Part shown: piece by piece, positions 44,921 to 54,287 of the stretch | How the letters are laid out: each line of letters opens with the position of its first letter | Numbering within the stretch: position 1 is the stretch's first letter | From: an uncultured Candidatus Saccharibacteria bacterium | GTDB taxonomy: Bacteria; Patescibacteriota; Saccharimonadia; Saccharimonadales; Saccharimonadaceae | Direction of reading: 5' to 3' | Length of the DNA: 64,000 nucleotides | Assembly: GCA_937898545.1 (NCBI GenBank) | Contig: CALEJV010000007.1 | Span: forward strand, 1-64,000 | Notes under the pieces: model-generated | What the model was told of the DNA's origin: nothing | The model's input: only the letters and a program-made list of their open reading frames with translations | Database searches by the model: none | Made by a program: the position numbers and the translations under genes

Positions 44921-45808
44921 TCACACCCGATACCCGCGCAAAAATGCTGCGGCGCTGAGCTCTTTGCCGCTGGGGGCGATGAGCTGGTCGATGACGAGAT
45001 AGGCGCCATCGCTGCAGCGTGGATCGAGCGTGGTAGCGGGCGCCGGCGCGGTGTGTGCCTGAGTGATGATATAGTGCCGCTCGCCCAGCTGGAGGCGAGT
45101 GCGTGGGTAGTGATGGTAGGCGCGCACCATTGCTTCGGCCGCTGCAGCAGTGTGCTGAGCGGGGTTGATAATGCCGCTGGCTTTGGTGAGGAGCTGGCAG
45201 TAGCTCGCAGCTGACTCGTCTTGCGGTGTGGGCTGGAGGCTACCACTCACGATGCGTGGCAGGAGTTGCACTAGTGCCTTGCTTCCAAGCTGGCCTAGTG
45301 TGTTGTAGAGCTCGAGCTGCTGCTCGTCACCGCGTAAGGGGTGGGTGAGCTGCGCATAGACCGGTCCGGCGTCCATAGCGGCGCTGAGCTGCATAATGCT
45401 GACGCCAGTGGCGGTATCGCGATTGGCAATGGCGCTCTCAATTGGTGAAGGGCCGCGATAGCGTGGCAGGAGCGATGGGTGGAGGTTGATAATCCCTGGG
45501 GAGAAGCAGTCGATCACTACTTGGGGGATAATCTTGCCAAAGCTCACTAGCACGCCAACGGGCTGGCCGAGCGCTTGGATATCGGGGATAATATCGCGCA
45601 GTTTGGTGGGTTGTAATACTGGAATACCATGCGCCAGAGCAAGCCGCTTGACTGCTGGCTGGCAGAGCTGCTTGCCGCGCCCCCGCCGGCTATCTGGCTT
45701 GGTGATGACCAGCCGAACAGGGAAGCTATGCTCTAGCAGCTGCGCGAGGCTAATGGCGCTAAAGTCTTCAGTCCCAAAGAATACGATTGGTCTTGATATG
45801 CTCGTCAT
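44921..45808 (-). CDS. fmt: Methionyl-tRNA formyltransferase
   Basis: 295 residues from the ATG at 45808. Formylates the amino group of Met-tRNAi using 10-formyl-THF. IVFFGTEDFS opens the Rossmann part, TKPDSRRGRG (about 36-45) is the flexible loop that contacts the acceptor stem, HPSLLPRYRG (110-119) is the catalytic signature and D146 lies in MDAGPV. The C-terminal OB domain begins near 200. Its start lies 41 bp inside def, so deformylase and formyltransferase are coupled. A folate source is not visible here. Confidence 0.95.
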   Translation of the reverse strand: MTSISRPIVFFGTEDFSAISLAQLLEHSFPVRLVITKPDSRRGRGKQLCQPAVKRLALAHGIPVLQPTKLRDIIPDIQALGQPVGVLVSFGKIIPQVVIDCFSPGIINLHPSLLPRYRGPSPIESAIANRDTATGVSIMQLSAAMDAGPVYAQLTHPLRGDEQQLELYNTLGQLGSKALVQLLPRIVSGSLQPTPQDESAASYCQLLTKASGIINPAQHTAAAAEAMVRAYHHYPRTRLQLGERHYIITQAHTAPAPATTLDPRCSDGAYLVIDQLIAPSGKELSAAAFLRGYRV

Positions 45809-46346
45809 AATCAACTGGTTGGAGCTCGCCCTTCTCATCGAGCTGATAAAATGCGCTGGTATCATCGCGAATGCGGTCAATAAATACAATGCCATTACAG
45901 TGGTCAATCTCGTGCTGTAGCACTCGCGCTAAGAAGCCGTCGGCCTTGAGGCGGATGGTATTGCCATTGATATCGAGCGCCTTGACCCGGACGCGGCTGT
46001 AGCGTGGCACTTTGCCATAGATTCGGCCTGACACGCTGAGGCAGCCCTCATAGTCACTGATTAGCTCGCCCTCATATTTGACAATCTCTGGGTTAATGAG
46101 GGGGATGAAGGTGCGGTTGTCTTTGTCGTCGAAGTCTTCGCGCACAATAACGACCCGCTCCAGCCGATCGATCTGCACTGCCGCCAGTGCTGCGCTAATC
46201 TCGTGCGGGCGGGAATTCTCCCAGTCGATGCTGGCGCTGGTCATATCGGCCACCAGCTGGCGTGTCTCGTCGGTAATAACATGTACCCGCTGCGACTTCT
46301 GGCGCAAGTGCGAGTTGGGTAGGGTGATAATAGCGTCTTTTTTCAT
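45768..46346 (-). CDS. def: Peptide deformylase
   Basis: 192 residues. Removes the formyl group from nascent peptides. Motif 2 EGCLS (100-104) and motif 3 QHEIDH (144-149) with the metal ligands Cys and two His are intact. Motif 1, normally GxGLAAxQ, reads SAALAAVQ, so the first Gly is replaced. TATAAT on the minus strand ends 7 bp before the ATG without a Shine-Dalgarno: leaderless. Forms an operon with fmt. Confidence 0.93.
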   Translation of the reverse strand: MKKDAIITLPNSHLRQKSQRVHVITDETRQLVADMTSASIDWENSRPHEISAALAAVQIDRLERVVIVREDFDDKDNRTFIPLINPEIVKYEGELISDYEGCLSVSGRIYGKVPRYSRVRVKALDINGNTIRLKADGFLARVLQHEIDHCNGIVFIDRIRDDTSAFYQLDEKGELQPVDYDEHIKTNRILWD

Positions 46347-46353
46347 TAGCTTT

Positions 46354-46359
46354 ATTATA
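46354..46359 (-). promoter_or_regulatory. -10 element of def (leaderless)
   Basis: TATAAT on the minus strand, 7 bp before the ATG at 46346. Confidence 0.65.
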
Positions 46360-46421
46360 GCAGATGGTGGATGGGGTGAGCGAGTGGGGGTGTGGTGAGA
46401 AATACCAAAACCTCACGAACA

Positions 46422-46537
46422 CTCCTGTAATAACTCACCGCACCGAAAATGTTCCGGCCAGATGGCAGAGAGAGCTTATCCGCTGGCTTTATCGCTGGCC
46501 TCCAGATATTTTCTTGTTCGGTGAGTTATTACAGGAG
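46422..46537 (+). repeat. Family 2 hairpin-embedded repeat, copy B
   Basis: 19-bp perfect arms: CTCCTGTAATAACTCACCG (46422-46440) and its complement (46519-46537). These arms share no sequence with those of copy A, but the core between them is nearly identical (ACCGAAAATGTTCC, GGCCAGAT, AGAGAGCTTATCCGC, CGCTGGCC, CTCCAGATATTTTCTTG). Lies between the def promoter and the end of priA. Confidence 0.85.
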
Positions 46538-46593
46538 CTCGGAATTATGCATGGTTGCGAAATTTGATGGTAGATAATTGTGGTCAGATCTAC

Positions 46594-48534
46594 CTACAGC
46601 AGCGACTGTGGGTCGATATCCACCTGCCAATGTTTGGTGGGCATGTCGGCAATAACAGCGAGGAGGTCGCGGCGTTGGGCGGCTTTGATGATAAGCTGCC
46701 AGCGGTAGGTGTTGCGCAGCCGCTCGTGGAAGGCGGGCGTGGGGCCAAGGATGCTGACCGCGGGGTGGTGCTGGCGAATCTGCTGAGCGAGTGCTTGGCT
46801 ATTGCGGATGGCGGCTGCCTCCGTCTTGTATACGCAAGTGAGTTTAAGCAGGTGGACGAAGGGCGGGAACTGCCCACGGCGGCGCTCGGCCAAGGCTTGG
46901 TGATAAAACGCGGTATAATCTTGAGCCAGGCCAGCCTGAATCACTGGGTGCTGCGGCTGATACGCTTGTACGATAACTGTAGTGGCGTGAGCAGAGCGCC
47001 CCACTCGTCCCACCACTTGAGCAAGCAGCTCAAAGATGCGCTCGTTGGTGGTGTAATCGGGCAAAGCCAGGCCAGCATCGGCTTGGATCACCCCAACGGT
47101 GCGTAGCTGCGGCAGGTCGAGTCCCTTGGCTACCACCTGCGTGCCAATGATAATATTGGCTGTGCCATCATAGAGGGCTTGATATTGCTGCTCGAGGCTG
47201 CTTGTGGGGCTGCTGTCGCCATCAAAGCGAACAATACGCGCCTGGGGCCAGCGCGCTGCTACCTCTGCCTCGATGAGTTTCGTCCCAATCCCACGGTGGA
47301 CAATATCTGTGCTATGGCAGGTGGGGCACATCGTTGGTACTGTGGTGTGGTAGCCACAGATATGGCACTGTAGCTGGTGGCGGTCGGCGTGGAGGGTGAG
47401 GGGAACAAAGCAGCGTGGGCACTCGGCTGCCCAGCCGCAGTTGGTGCAGAGCGATACATTGGCGCTGCCACGGCGGTTATGAAAAAGCAGGATCTGCTGG
47501 CCCGCCGTAAGTGTGGTATCAATGGCGGCGATAAGCTGATTTGACAAAAAGCGGTGTTGGGTGAGGTTGTGCCGCTGGGTGAGGTCGACTAGTTGAATGG
47601 TGGGAGCGATAGCCTCAGGCCGAGCTTTGCTCGGTAGGGTAGCGATTGGCCGCTTGGCTTTTTGCGCTAGATAATACTCGCTGACCAGCGGTGTGGCTGA
47701 ACCCTGCACTACGGTCGCACCATGTTGCTGAGCTAGGACACTTGCGGCTCGCAGCGCCGAGTAGCGGGGGGATTTGTCTTGCTTGTAGCTAGTCTCGTGT
47801 GCTTCGTCGATGATGATATACCCCAGATGCTGCAGTGGCAAGAAGAGGGCAGAACGTGGGCCAATTGCCACCCGAGGCTGTGTACTTGTCAGGGCAGCTA
47901 GCCAGGCACGGTGGCGCTCGGCCTCTGTCTGGCGCGAATGGGTGAGGATGATATCAGCAAAGTGCTGCTGAAACTCCGCCACCAGCTGGGGCGTGAGGGC
48001 GATCTCTGGCACGAGGACAATCACCGACCGGCCTGCAGCCACAGCGTGGCGTGCAAGCTCGATATACACTGCTGTTTTGCCGCTACCTGTCACACCGTGA
48101 AGCAGTACTGTGCCAGGACTGGCTTGGCGAATGGTGCGAACGGCCTCTTCTTGCTGTAGATTGAGTGAGAAGGTGGGCGTGTGGCGCTGTGGCGGTGGGC
48201 TGGCAGGGCGGCGCGGCGTGCGGCGCTGCTTGGCAATGCCAGCTGGTAGCACTGTCTGTAGTACGGTGGCGAGGTGCGTAGCATAATAATCGCTCAGCCA
48301 TTGGCTCGTCGCTAATAGGGGAGCAGGCAGCGGTGGCAGTGGCACGATGGCATCAAGCGGCTTGGTAGTGTACGTCGGCTTTCTGGCGCGCGTCATGATG
48401 ATGCCTACCACCTGCTGCGCACCAACGCTCACCTGCACCACCTGGCCCAGCGGCAGTGTATTTGCCCAGTGGTAGGTGAAGCTCTTGCTGGTAGCGCGGA
48501 TAATCTTGAGCGGCGCAACTTCGTAATAGTGCAT
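46594..48534 (-). CDS. priA: Primosomal replication restart helicase PriA
   Basis: 646 residues from the ATG at 48534. Reloads the replisome at stalled forks. N-terminal 3'BD domain (1-110), Walker A GVTGSGKT (near 147-154), DEAH box IIDEAHE (near 241), the Cys-rich zinc module CTNCGW, CPRC, CHICGY, CPTC (about 360-405) and the C-terminal helicase lobe with QVVGRVGRS. All hallmark elements are intact. TATAAT on the minus strand ends 7 bp before the ATG: leaderless. Confidence 0.95.
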   Translation of the reverse strand: MHYYEVAPLKIIRATSKSFTYHWANTLPLGQVVQVSVGAQQVVGIIMTRARKPTYTTKPLDAIVPLPPLPAPLLATSQWLSDYYATHLATVLQTVLPAGIAKQRRTPRRPASPPPQRHTPTFSLNLQQEEAVRTIRQASPGTVLLHGVTGSGKTAVYIELARHAVAAGRSVIVLVPEIALTPQLVAEFQQHFADIILTHSRQTEAERHRAWLAALTSTQPRVAIGPRSALFLPLQHLGYIIIDEAHETSYKQDKSPRYSALRAASVLAQQHGATVVQGSATPLVSEYYLAQKAKRPIATLPSKARPEAIAPTIQLVDLTQRHNLTQHRFLSNQLIAAIDTTLTAGQQILLFHNRRGSANVSLCTNCGWAAECPRCFVPLTLHADRHQLQCHICGYHTTVPTMCPTCHSTDIVHRGIGTKLIEAEVAARWPQARIVRFDGDSSPTSSLEQQYQALYDGTANIIIGTQVVAKGLDLPQLRTVGVIQADAGLALPDYTTNERIFELLAQVVGRVGRSAHATTVIVQAYQPQHPVIQAGLAQDYTAFYHQALAERRRGQFPPFVHLLKLTCVYKTEAAAIRNSQALAQQIRQHHPAVSILGPTPAFHERLRNTYRWQLIIKAAQRRDLLAVIADMPTKHWQVDIDPQSLL

Positions 48535-48541
48535 AGGATTT

Positions 48542-48547
48542 ATTATA
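48542..48547 (-). promoter_or_regulatory. -10 element of priA (leaderless)
   Basis: TATAAT on the minus strand, 7 bp before the ATG at 48534. Confidence 0.65.
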
Positions 48548-48825
48548 CCCGACAGCAAGCAAGAGTGCAGAGGGGCTCGTCTCTCCGTCGCTACTTCATC
48601 TGGGCGGCGTGCAAAACGTGCACATCAATCTTGCTCGCTTCGCCCAAAGCTGGTATGATAAAAAGCAGACACGTGTGTCGTGTGGATGGTTGATGAGTCG
48701 CAGTTGCGAGAGACGAAACGCACAATCAATTGGTGGGTGGTCTTGCCAAATTACCATCAAAAAGTGTAGAATAAAAAGCAACAGTTGAGTAGAGGTAACG
48801 GAAGCGAGAATTCGCTAAGGGAAGC

Positions 48826-49128
48826 ATGTTAGAAACGTTTATTACATCACGGGTGCGGCGCAAAATCATTGTGGTCTATGCTAAGTATCCGGAGTTCCAC
48901 ACCCATGTCCGCGGCTTGGCGAAGTTGATCAAAGAAGACCCGGGCAACATCCAGCGCGAGCTTAAGAATCTCGAGAAAGCTGGTTTTTTGATGGCCGAAA
49001 AACAGGGTAATACCAAGATGTATTACACAAACAAGCAATATATCTTCTTCAAAGAATTGCAGAGCATGGTGATCAAATCCTCGCAGCAGCAAAAGGGCCA
49101 GCAAGCGGCGGATACTGTGCAGCTCTGA
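48826..49128 (+). CDS. Small winged-helix DNA-binding protein
   Basis: 100 residues. FITSRVRRKIIVVYAKYPEF, then HVRGLAKLIKEDPGNIQRELKNLEKAGFL and a wing NTKMYYTN. It resembles the N-terminal domain of the protein at 8659. The stop codon overlaps the recJ start (TGATG), so it is coupled to recJ and may regulate it. TTGCCA and TAGAAT promoter elements near 48744-48773. Confidence 0.75.
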   Translation: MLETFITSRVRRKIIVVYAKYPEFHTHVRGLAKLIKEDPGNIQRELKNLEKAGFLMAEKQGNTKMYYTNKQYIFFKELQSMVIKSSQQQKGQQAADTVQL

Positions 49129-50765
49129 TGAGTTTATTTGCACAGATATTAGCGGCGCGGGGCTTGCATGGAGTAGCTGCTGAGGAGTTTTTGCACCCCG
49201 ATTATGACGCGAAGCCCGATCCATTCCTGCTCTCCCAGATGCAGATGGCGGTGGATCGCTTGGTGCAGGCGCACCAGCGGCGCGAAACAGTCGTGATTTA
49301 TGGCGATTATGATATCGACGGCCTCAGTGCGACGGCACTGTTGCTTGATGCCTTTGCGAGCTTTGGCTTTGCCGCGGTGGAAGCCTTTATTCCTAATCGC
49401 TTCGTAGAAGGTTATGGCATGACTAAAGGTGCGGTGGATAAGGTGGCGGCGATGGGGGCGCAGCTCATCGTCACGGTGGACTGCGGTAGCCTCTGTCATG
49501 AGGAAATTGCCTATGCCAAGGAGCGCTACGGCATCGACACAGTAGTAACCGACCACCACAACATTGCACCAACTCGCCCACCCGCCATCGCCACGGTTAA
49601 TCCGAAATATGACGACCACCACTATCCCTTCCGTGACCTCTGTGGGGCAGGCGTGGCTTTCAAGCTTGTCCAGGCGCTGCAGACGGTGCTGCCGGGCTTG
49701 CCAGCTGGCTACGAGAAATGGCTGCTGGACTTGGTGGCGCTGGGTACGGTGTGCGACATAGTATCGCTACAGAATGAGAATCGCGCCAATGTGTACTGGG
49801 GACTCGAGGTGCTGAAGAAGCAGCGTCGTCCTGGCCTTAAGGCACTGCTGGCGGTGGCTGGTGTGCAGCCAGCCCAGATTACTGCTCGGACGCTCGGTTT
49901 TGGTCTTGGCCCGCGCATGAATGCGGCAGGGCGATTGGCATCGGCTGAGTATGCCCTCGATATGCTGCGAGCGCGCGATGGTTTGGCGGCGCTTGAGGCA
50001 GCTCAGCGGCTCGATAGCTTCAATACCGAGCGCAAAGCCATCCAACAGGCCATCTACGACGAAGCTTGCCAGCAGGCCGAGCGTTATGCTACCGACCCTG
50101 TCCTCGTTGTGAGCCAGCAGGGGTGGAATCATGGCGTGATTGGGATTGTGGCATCCAAGCTGGTAGAGGCGTATCACAGGCCAGTCTTTATCATTGGCGA
50201 GCGGGGCGAGACGGCAACGGGCAGTGCGCGTAGCTTTGGCGATTTTTCGGCTGAGCGGGCAGTGCGCGCTGCCGATGATGTCATCCTGCGTGGCGGTGGC
50301 CATGCGGCAGCGGCTGGTGTAACACTTGAGACGCGGCAGATCGTCGCCTTTCGCCAGCGAGTGAACGACTACTACCGCTCGCTCCATCTCTCCGACCAAA
50401 CGCACTACCTCTTGCCGCAGGCTGATGTGGTGATTGATGGTCTATCAGAGGTAACAGAGCAGCTGGTGGCCGATATTGCCCGCCTTGAGCCCTTTGGCAA
50501 TGGCAACCCAGAGCCTGTTTTGCAGCTGCGCCGCGGCACCGTCTCGCAGGTGCGCCACATGGGTAGTGATGGGCAGCACATCAAGCTTACTGTGCAGGAT
50601 GGGCAGGGCACAGCGCTGCAACTATTGGCCTTCAACGCACCACCGAATTTTGTACATCAGCCGGGCGATGTTATTTCGGCTTGGTTCCAGCCAACTATCA
50701 ACGACTGGCGTGGCATGCGCAGCGTAGAGGGGCGGTTGCTCCATGTAGAGCTGGTGGATGAGTAG
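49128..50765 (+). CDS. recJ: Single-strand-specific 5'-3' exonuclease RecJ
   Basis: 545 residues. Acts in recombination and repair by trimming 5' strands. DHH phosphoesterase motifs are intact: DYDIDG (near 60), VTVDCG (near 117), DHHN (near 142). GGGHAAAAGV (near 389) of the DHHA1 domain and a C-terminal OB fold (GTVSQVRHMGSDGQHIKL) are also present. Normal length. Works with comM and priA in this window in recombination-linked processes. Confidence 0.95.
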   Translation: MSLFAQILAARGLHGVAAEEFLHPDYDAKPDPFLLSQMQMAVDRLVQAHQRRETVVIYGDYDIDGLSATALLLDAFASFGFAAVEAFIPNRFVEGYGMTKGAVDKVAAMGAQLIVTVDCGSLCHEEIAYAKERYGIDTVVTDHHNIAPTRPPAIATVNPKYDDHHYPFRDLCGAGVAFKLVQALQTVLPGLPAGYEKWLLDLVALGTVCDIVSLQNENRANVYWGLEVLKKQRRPGLKALLAVAGVQPAQITARTLGFGLGPRMNAAGRLASAEYALDMLRARDGLAALEAAQRLDSFNTERKAIQQAIYDEACQQAERYATDPVLVVSQQGWNHGVIGIVASKLVEAYHRPVFIIGERGETATGSARSFGDFSAERAVRAADDVILRGGGHAAAAGVTLETRQIVAFRQRVNDYYRSLHLSDQTHYLLPQADVVIDGLSEVTEQLVADIARLEPFGNGNPEPVLQLRRGTVSQVRHMGSDGQHIKLTVQDGQGTALQLLAFNAPPNFVHQPGDVISAWFQPTINDWRGMRSVEGRLLHVELVDE

Positions 50766-50832
50766 CGTCGCATAGCTGGTAGTGCTTGATACCACGGATT
50801 TATAAAGCCAAAGATTTTAATTGTTCTAAAGT

Positions 50833-50857
50833 ACACTCTCGTTTGAGGGTGTTTTTC
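50833..50857 (+). terminator. Terminator after recJ
   Basis: ACACTCTC/GAGGGTGT stem with a 4-nt loop and five T. Confidence 0.8.
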
Positions 50858-50996
50858 TTGGGAGTTGGCGGTGAGGTTTTGAAGGCAGGGTAGCGTAGTT
50901 TGCAATAAAACCTCTCCCATTGCATAAATATATTGACAAATCGAGAGAGAGAGCAATATGGGTTCTTATCAATTATAACAATAGGAACCACTACTC

Positions 50997-51566
50997 ATGC
51001 ACGAGCGCACCGCAATATCGACACACGATGCCAAACCAGCTATACTACCACCAGAGCTAACTCAGGAGACCGACGCAGTGCCACCCCTCTACCTCGATAC
51101 CAGCGTGCTCGACTTTCGCGCCATTACCGATACCTACACCAAAATTGCCGACCCGAGCAAAGCGGTACATCCGGAGTTTGCCACCGAGCGGCAGGCCCTG
51201 ACTACTAGCTTCGCACGGGCGGATGGTCAGCAGTATGTAGAGACAGAGAACATTGCCGAGGTGGGCGATGCCATTATCACTGGGCCAGAAGGTGAACGCT
51301 ATAGCATCCCGGCAGCGGATTTTGCCGCCCTGTATGAGCCGCTGCGTGGTGAGGATGGTGCGGTGGTGCCTGGCGCGTATCTGCCGAAGAATCAGATCAA
51401 GGCCATGCCCAACCCAACTGGCCGCGAGATCGTCATCGATGCACCGTGGGGCGGCCAGCAGCACGGCGAAGCAGATTGCTGGCTGGTGGAAAGCCAGGTC
51501 AATGGCAGTCGCTACATCATCGAGGCAGCTGCCTTTGCTCAGACATATCGGCTGAGTGAACGGTAG
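50997..51566 (+). CDS. Soluble protein with two related half-domains (PGDYG-like)
   Basis: 189 residues. Two similar units can be seen: VGDAIITGPEGERYSIPAADFAALYEPL (near 88) and ADCWLVESQVNGSRYIIEAAAFAQTYR (near 157), both with the pattern of a strand, a turn with Gly, then a Phe-ending helix. The unit GAYLPKNQIKAMPNPTGREI fits the PGDYG-type domain as I remember it. Function unknown. No TM segments. Confidence 0.6.
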   Translation: MHERTAISTHDAKPAILPPELTQETDAVPPLYLDTSVLDFRAITDTYTKIADPSKAVHPEFATERQALTTSFARADGQQYVETENIAEVGDAIITGPEGERYSIPAADFAALYEPLRGEDGAVVPGAYLPKNQIKAMPNPTGREIVIDAPWGGQQHGEADCWLVESQVNGSRYIIEAAAFAQTYRLSER

Positions 51567-51591
51567 AGAAGGTGTGCTCATTTATCGCTAA

Positions 51592-51632
51592 GTGAGCCGA
51601 TTATTAACAGGGGTCAATAGCGATTGGCTCCT
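51592..51632 (+). terminator. Possible terminator
   Basis: GAGCCGAT with ATTGGCTC, 20-odd-nt loop, weak T-run. Confidence 0.4.
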
Positions 51633-51747
51633 TTGCCTTGGTTGCCTATTATTAGTACAATTTGCACCAACCCGATCATCTGTGCTATAGTAGGGGGCAA
51701 ACAAACCATACCAACAGAACATCCACCACATAACCACGGGAGACCCC

Positions 51748-52392
51748 ATGGAAAAATTTGTTCGTCCGATATATGAATCGCACAAACCAGAAGAAGCGCT
51801 GCAGCCACTTGCTGCTGCATTGCTAGAGAGTGCCCAGTGGTGGCGGCTCAACAAAGCCGAGGAGATGACTGCTGAGGGCGTGCAAGAGCTAGCGAGCGCC
51901 CAGGCTGCTCGGGCAGAGCAACTGGTACCATTCTTACAAGGGTATGGTGATGATGCGGATAATAAACCGCAGCCAGCCAGCGAGCAGCTGGCCAACCGAG
52001 AGAGTGCGCTCTACCGCGACGCGCTTGCAGCGAGCTATATCCAAGAGCTTGAGGCTCAAGGGCTAGATCTGAATGATGACGAATTAGTTGCAAACGGTGT
52101 ACCTCTGTCGGATGAACTCTCTGAGAATGAGCAGCGGCGCTTGCTACTGCCGATTGAGCATGCTTTGCGGGCAGCGGAGCACGAGCAGCAGGAGGATAAG
52201 AAAAACGAAGAGCCTGAAGTGTCTGAAGAGAATAGTATATCAGCATCGACGGCAGCGTTTGTTGGCAAAACGGCTATCGGGAGCGATGGTGATGGAACCC
52301 AAAAAGTTATGTGGGGTAATCGGTATGAAGTCGGTGTAACGAGCTCGTCAGACAAGAGCGCATGGGAGGGTGCTAAGGCTGCGGCAGCATAA
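51748..52392 (+). CDS. Acidic helical protein of unknown function
   Basis: 214 residues, strongly acidic and Ala/Gln/Glu-rich. Helical through most of its length (ALQPLAAALLESAQWWRLNK, ELASAQAARAEQL, PIEHALRAAEHEQQ) with a Gly/Ser-rich C-terminal part. Not recognised. TATAGT lies near 51687. A terminator follows. Confidence 0.65.
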   Translation: MEKFVRPIYESHKPEEALQPLAAALLESAQWWRLNKAEEMTAEGVQELASAQAARAEQLVPFLQGYGDDADNKPQPASEQLANRESALYRDALAASYIQELEAQGLDLNDDELVANGVPLSDELSENEQRRLLLPIEHALRAAEHEQQEDKKNEEPEVSEENSISASTAAFVGKTAIGSDGDGTQKVMWGNRYEVGVTSSSDKSAWEGAKAAAA

Positions 52393-52414
52393 AACCCTAT
52401 AAAAGCAAAGAACA

Positions 52415-52442
52415 AAACCAGCTACAAAGGCTGGTTTTTTTA
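52415..52442 (+). terminator. Terminator after the 214-residue gene
   Basis: AAACCAGC/GCTGGTTT with a 7-nt loop and a T-run. Confidence 0.88.
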
Positions 52443-52564
52443 CTACTTGTATTATTTGCAGATGGTGTGGCGTTGTATCAAAATTATGAAAAATAGGAGA
52501 TGAGAGGTGTAGTTCCACTCCATGTAGCACCTGAATCCCAAAACGATGCACAACGAGAGGTTGA

Positions 52565-52673
52565 CACCAATACACATTAAACAAGAAAATATCTGGAGGC
52601 CAGCGACCAAGCAAACGGACCAGCTCTGTGATATATTCTGGCCGGAACATTTTCGGTTTGGTGTGTATTGGTG
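52565..52673 (-). repeat. Family 2 hairpin-embedded repeat, copy C
   Basis: 12-bp perfect arms CACCAATACACA (52565-52576) and TGTGTATTGGTG (52662-52673), different again from copies A and B. The core is in reverse orientation with the same conserved words (CAAGAAAATATCTGGAG, GGCCAGCG, CGGACCAGCTCTG, CTGGCCGGAACATTTTCGGT). Confidence 0.85.
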
Positions 52674-52877
52674 CTAGCATATTCGTGGGATTGTGGGGTC
52701 AGATTTCGCGTACACAATAGGGTATAGACAGGAAAATCTAAGCCAGCAGGCATGTCGTGCTGCGTTGGTGATGCCACTCTCAGCCAGAATATATCCATAC
52801 TTCGCACCCTCGTATCACATCTCTACCTCTGTAATCATGCGCACAAATGTACTATGTTCCAAAATTAGACAAAATGG

Positions 52878-52906
52878 TTGTATAACTTTGGCAAGTACGT
52901 TACAAT
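52878..52906 (+). promoter_or_regulatory. Promoter of the Panacea locus
   Basis: TTGTAT and TACAAT with 17-bp spacing, about 35 bp before the ATG. Confidence 0.6.
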
Positions 52907-52940
52907 GGAGGCATGATGCAACAGGAAGGACCAAATCGCA

Positions 52941-53798
52941 ATGAGTTTTGAGGCAAGTATTAGGCAACTGCGTGGCAATGCGGGGCTTTCGCAGCAGGCG
53001 GTGGCTGATGCAGTTGGGATTGCCCGCGCGACGTATATCAAGCTAGAGAATGGTGGTCGTGAGCCAAAGCTTGGCGAGCTGACGAAGATTAGCCAATACT
53101 ACGAAGTTGGCGTGCAGGAATTGATTAGCGGCATTGCCATGACGGACATTGTTGCACAGCAAGCTCAGCACAGTCCGTGGCGGGTGGCGGACGATACAGC
53201 ACTGCATGTGAGCGATGCACCAGCCGAATACCACCACGATGATGCGCAGGGTGCCCAGCCTGTGGCTGCTCAGTCGCGCGATGCTATCCCGCGGCTCCAC
53301 ACCACCAAACTGCGCCAGGTGTTACTCTATACGCTGGGCAAGATTGGTGCGCGGCCCAATGTGGGCGAGGCGGTGCTGCATCGGCTGCTGTACTTTATCG
53401 ATTTTGATTATTACGAGCGCACAGGCAAGAGCATTACTGGCCTGGCGTATCTGCACGAGACCTATGGGCCCGCGCCGGCTGCAGATTTGCAAGCTTTGGT
53501 CGATGAGATGCGAGCCCGCGATGAGCTGGACGTCATTGAGACGAAGCACTTTAGCCACAAGCAGCGCAAGTTCCTTCCGCTCAAGAATGCCGAGCTGAGC
53601 GAGCTCAGTGCCAACGAGATCAAGCACATCGATGCCGAGCTAGAGCGCCTCGGGAGCAAGAGCGCTGCCGAACTGAGCAACCTTGCCTACAAAGATGCGC
53701 CATGGGTGATTGCGAAATATGGACAGACGATTGATTACCGCGACACGTTTTATCGGACGGACGTTACCTCTGTAATCGAGTCAGATGATGATCTATAA
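52941..53798 (+). CDS. XRE-type HTH protein fused to a Panacea (DUF4065) domain, candidate antitoxin
   Basis: 285 residues. XRE helix-turn-helix at about 5-62 (GLSQQAVADAVGIARATYIKLENGGREPKLGELTKI), a linker, then a Panacea/DUF4065 domain from about 115: LLYTLGKIGARPNVGEAVLHRLLYFIDFDYY and GKSITGLAYLHETYGPAPA, the usual LLYFaD and YGP motifs. Panacea domains are versatile antitoxins that neutralise unrelated small toxins encoded next to them, and the XRE domain supplies autoregulation. The next gene overlaps its end by 14 bp, which is the layout expected of a toxin partner. Confidence 0.85.
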   Translation: MSFEASIRQLRGNAGLSQQAVADAVGIARATYIKLENGGREPKLGELTKISQYYEVGVQELISGIAMTDIVAQQAQHSPWRVADDTALHVSDAPAEYHHDDAQGAQPVAAQSRDAIPRLHTTKLRQVLLYTLGKIGARPNVGEAVLHRLLYFIDFDYYERTGKSITGLAYLHETYGPAPAADLQALVDEMRARDELDVIETKHFSHKQRKFLPLKNAELSELSANEIKHIDAELERLGSKSAAELSNLAYKDAPWVIAKYGQTIDYRDTFYRTDVTSVIESDDDL

Positions 53799-54210
53799 GC
53801 AGGCAACAGAATTTTCAAGTGATCTCCGAACGCTGGCACAGCGCATTCCCACGCTGCCAGCCGATATCGAGCGCGTTAAGCCGCGGCTGGTGCGTATCTT
53901 TGCTGAGCCAAGTGAGACGACGGTGGCGGATTTTCGCCAGCAGCTCTTTGCGTGCGGCAAGGCGGCCATTATACAGCAAACTGCTCAGTGCACAGTAGTG
54001 CAGCTCTGTCTCGATACCGACACAGCAGCCTATCGACGGGCGGTGTGGCTGGTGTTTGCGGTAGTGCGAGCACTGCCTCGTAGTGCACCGTCGCGGGCTG
54101 CTCGAGCTGCCAGCATGATTATCCTTATCGAGGTCTACGCCACCCCTAACAAAGCGCATGGGGACAAGCGGCGTATCAAGCGAATTATGAACAAGTTGGA
54201 GGAAGCATAA
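53785..54210 (+). CDS. Candidate toxin partner of the Panacea antitoxin
   Basis: 141 residues, basic, no TM helix. I do not recognise the N-terminal half (FSSDLRTLAQRIPTLPADIE). The C-terminal ending IILIEVYATPNKAHGDKRRIKRIM resembles the last strand and helix of RelE-superfamily mRNA interferases (IExY...K...D..RI). It starts inside the last codons of the antitoxin, so the two are translationally coupled. Toxin role is inferred from context plus this local similarity. Confidence 0.55.
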   Translation: MMIYKQATEFSSDLRTLAQRIPTLPADIERVKPRLVRIFAEPSETTVADFRQQLFACGKAAIIQQTAQCTVVQLCLDTDTAAYRRAVWLVFAVVRALPRSAPSRAARAASMIILIEVYATPNKAHGDKRRIKRIMNKLEEA

Positions 54211-54287
54211 TGTAGAGTAACAGGGTACTCACACTGGTCGAAAACAAGCTGCGTAGAAGAGAAGAGAGCCGCGCATGGCTGATGGGG

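Noticed and set aside
44597..46537. Copies A and B as a CRISPR or integron attC pair
   Set aside because: They are 1.8 kb apart with a gene pair between, there is no repeat-spacer spacing and no R'/R'' core sites; the core is conserved and the ends vary, the reverse of attC.
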